From Bacteroides intestinalis DSM 17393 (GTDB lineage Bacteria > Bacteroidota > Bacteroidia > Bacteroidales > Bacteroidaceae), in the NCBI RefSeq assembly GCF_000172175.1, contig NZ_ABJL02000008.1, positions 868,001-932,000 on the forward strand: a stretch of DNA of 64,000 nt. The letters run 5' to 3'. The translations under genes were made by a program, and so were the position numbers. Position 1 is the stretch's first letter. Every line of letters begins with the position of its first letter. Positions 62,854 through 64,000 of this stretch are shown here, in pieces. The notes beneath the pieces were generated by a model. It was not told where the DNA came from. It worked only from the letters and a program-made list of their open reading frames with translations, and did no database searches.

Positions 62854-64000
62854 ATGGGAGCTAAGATTATAAAGTACTTCAAACAACTGTCTATCACCAG
62901 AAAAGTAATATTCATACTTATTACAATTCTGGTGATAGCCTATATCTTTTGTCTTCCCCGGCAACTTTTCCATGTGCCCTACTCCACCGTTGTCACTGAC
63001 CGGAACGGTGAATTACTGGGCGCACGCATTGCATCTGACGGTCAATGGCGTTTTCCGCCCCGGAACACTACTCCGGAGAAAATAAAGCAATGTCTCATCA
63101 CTTTCGAAGACAGGCATTTCTATCACCATTGGGGAGTCAATCCTGTCTCCACGGGCAGAGCCGCCTACCAAAACCTAAAGAATAAGCGCATTGTAAGTGG
63201 AGGAAGTACCCTCACCATGCAAACAATCCGTCTGGCAAGAAACAAATCGCGTACTTTTGGAGAAAAGTTCATAGAAATGATCCTGGCCACCCGACTTGAA
63301 TTTCGTGCTTCAAAAGAGAAAATCTTGTCCATGTACGTTTCACACGCTCCTTTCGGAGGAAATGTAGTAGGACTCGATGCCGCTGCCTGGCGATATTTCG
63401 GACATTCGGCCGAAGAACTTTCCTGGGCGGAAGCAGCTATGCTGGCGGTACTTCCAAATGCACCCGCCATGATTCACCTTTCCAAATCACGACAATCATT
63501 GCTCAATAAGAGAAACCGTCTGCTGAAACAATTATATGGACGAAAGATTATAGATAGTTCCACTTACGAACTGGCTATCAGCGAACCATTACCCGATGAG
63601 CCTCATCCTCTCCCTCAAATAGCCCCTCATCTAGTCAGTCGCTTCTATCAGGAACGGAATGGGAAATATTCTGTGTCAACCATCGACAGAGGTATTCAAA
63701 CCCAGATAGAGAACGCAGCCGAGCGTTGGAGTAATGAATTTAACCGGAGTGATATACGCAACCTGGCTATTCTGGTAATCGATATCCAGACCAATCAGGT
63801 AGTAGCTTATTGCGGCAATGTAAACTTCAAACGGAAACAAAGCGGTAACCAGGTAGATGTAATTCAGGCACCCAGAAGCACGGGAAGTATTCTGAAACCA
63901 TTTCTATATTATGCCATGTTGCAGGAAGGCAGCCTGCTGCCTCATACATTACTGCCTGATATACCCATTAATATTAATGGCTTTACACCTCAAAACTTCA
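62854..64000 (+). CDS. pbpC: Penicillin-binding protein 1C, N-terminal part
   Basis: Open from ATG 62854 (MGAKIIKYFKQLSITRK) to the window end, 382 codons. One membrane anchor lies at about residues 17-33. The glycosyltransferase domain has the EDRHFYHHWGV catalytic motif and GGSTLTMQTIRLARNKSRT. The transpeptidase domain starts at about residue 300, and the active Ser is in RSTGSILKPF (SxxK). It polymerises and crosslinks peptidoglycan at the inner membrane. It follows the alpha-2-macroglobulin gene by 9 bp. The remaining C-terminal part is beyond the window. Confidence 0.93.
   Translation, partial: MGAKIIKYFKQLSITRKVIFILITILVIAYIFCLPRQLFHVPYSTVVTDRNGELLGARIASDGQWRFPPRNTTPEKIKQCLITFEDRHFYHHWGVNPVSTGRAAYQNLKNKRIVSGGSTLTMQTIRLARNKSRTFGEKFIEMILATRLEFRASKEKILSMYVSHAPFGGNVVGLDAAAWRYFGHSAEELSWAEAAMLAVLPNAPAMIHLSKSRQSLLNKRNRLLKQLYGRKIIDSSTYELAISEPLPDEPHPLPQIAPHLVSRFYQERNGKYSVSTIDRGIQTQIENAAERWSNEFNRSDIRNLAILVIDIQTNQVVAYCGNVNFKRKQSGNQVDVIQAPRSTGSILKPFLYYAMLQEGSLLPHTLLPDIPININGFTPQNF

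Overview
The window reads as chromosomal DNA of a plant-polysaccharide-degrading gut Bacteroides. The evidence is two SusC/SusD pairs, a SusR-like hybrid two-component system, many secreted glycosidases, and promoters of the Bacteroides type (TTTG, 19-21 bp, TAnnTTTG) in front of most transcription units. I saw no tRNA, rRNA, CRISPR or phage genes. There is one insertion sequence.

Layout. (1) 1-7342: the end of an arabinose/arabinan locus with GH127 (partial), GH97 and GH51 enzymes, then transketolase and ribose-5-phosphate isomerase B, so side-chain removal is next to the pentose phosphate pathway. (2) 7546-8949: a lone GH28 pectinase-like enzyme. (3) 9120-12260: a four-subunit 2-oxoacid:ferredoxin oxidoreductase operon with a TPR protein in front and a 57-residue membrane protein between alpha and beta. 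(4) 12448-20801: a porin with a solute-binding-like protein, NAD synthetase, an orphan sensor kinase, and a PerR-like regulator with rubrerythrin. (5) 21017-42988: a polysaccharide utilisation locus for glucuronic-acid-substituted xylan. It has a hybrid two-component regulator, a GH115 alpha-glucuronidase, two SusC/SusD pairs, a DUF1735-type lipoprotein, a GH10-like protein with a degenerate active site, and a GH30 glucuronoxylanase. (6) 43138-45447: an ECF sigma factor operon ending in an outer-membrane barrel. (7) 45646-57238: housekeeping genes (deaminase, FadL-like porin, prmA, GH25 lysozyme, PPi-phosphofructokinase, acyltransferase, omega-amidase), with an IS1182-family element at 50577-52445. 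(8) 57226-64000: an alpha-2-macroglobulin homologue next to penicillin-binding protein 1C, cut by the window end.

Structures beyond the genes. Three unrelated-looking intergenic arrays share an exact 22-bp period (15511-15664, 25127-25214, 45448-45557). A fourth site has an 11/22-bp period and two have a 9-bp period; all lie downstream of stop codons. The GH115 gene has a roughly 235-nt leader whose two ends can pair in a 25-nt helix just before its start codon. An 11-bp direct repeat spaced 42 bp lies upstream of the first susC promoter and is a candidate binding site for the hybrid regulator. Both ends of the IS carry inward-facing hairpin terminators whose stems differ but remain paired.
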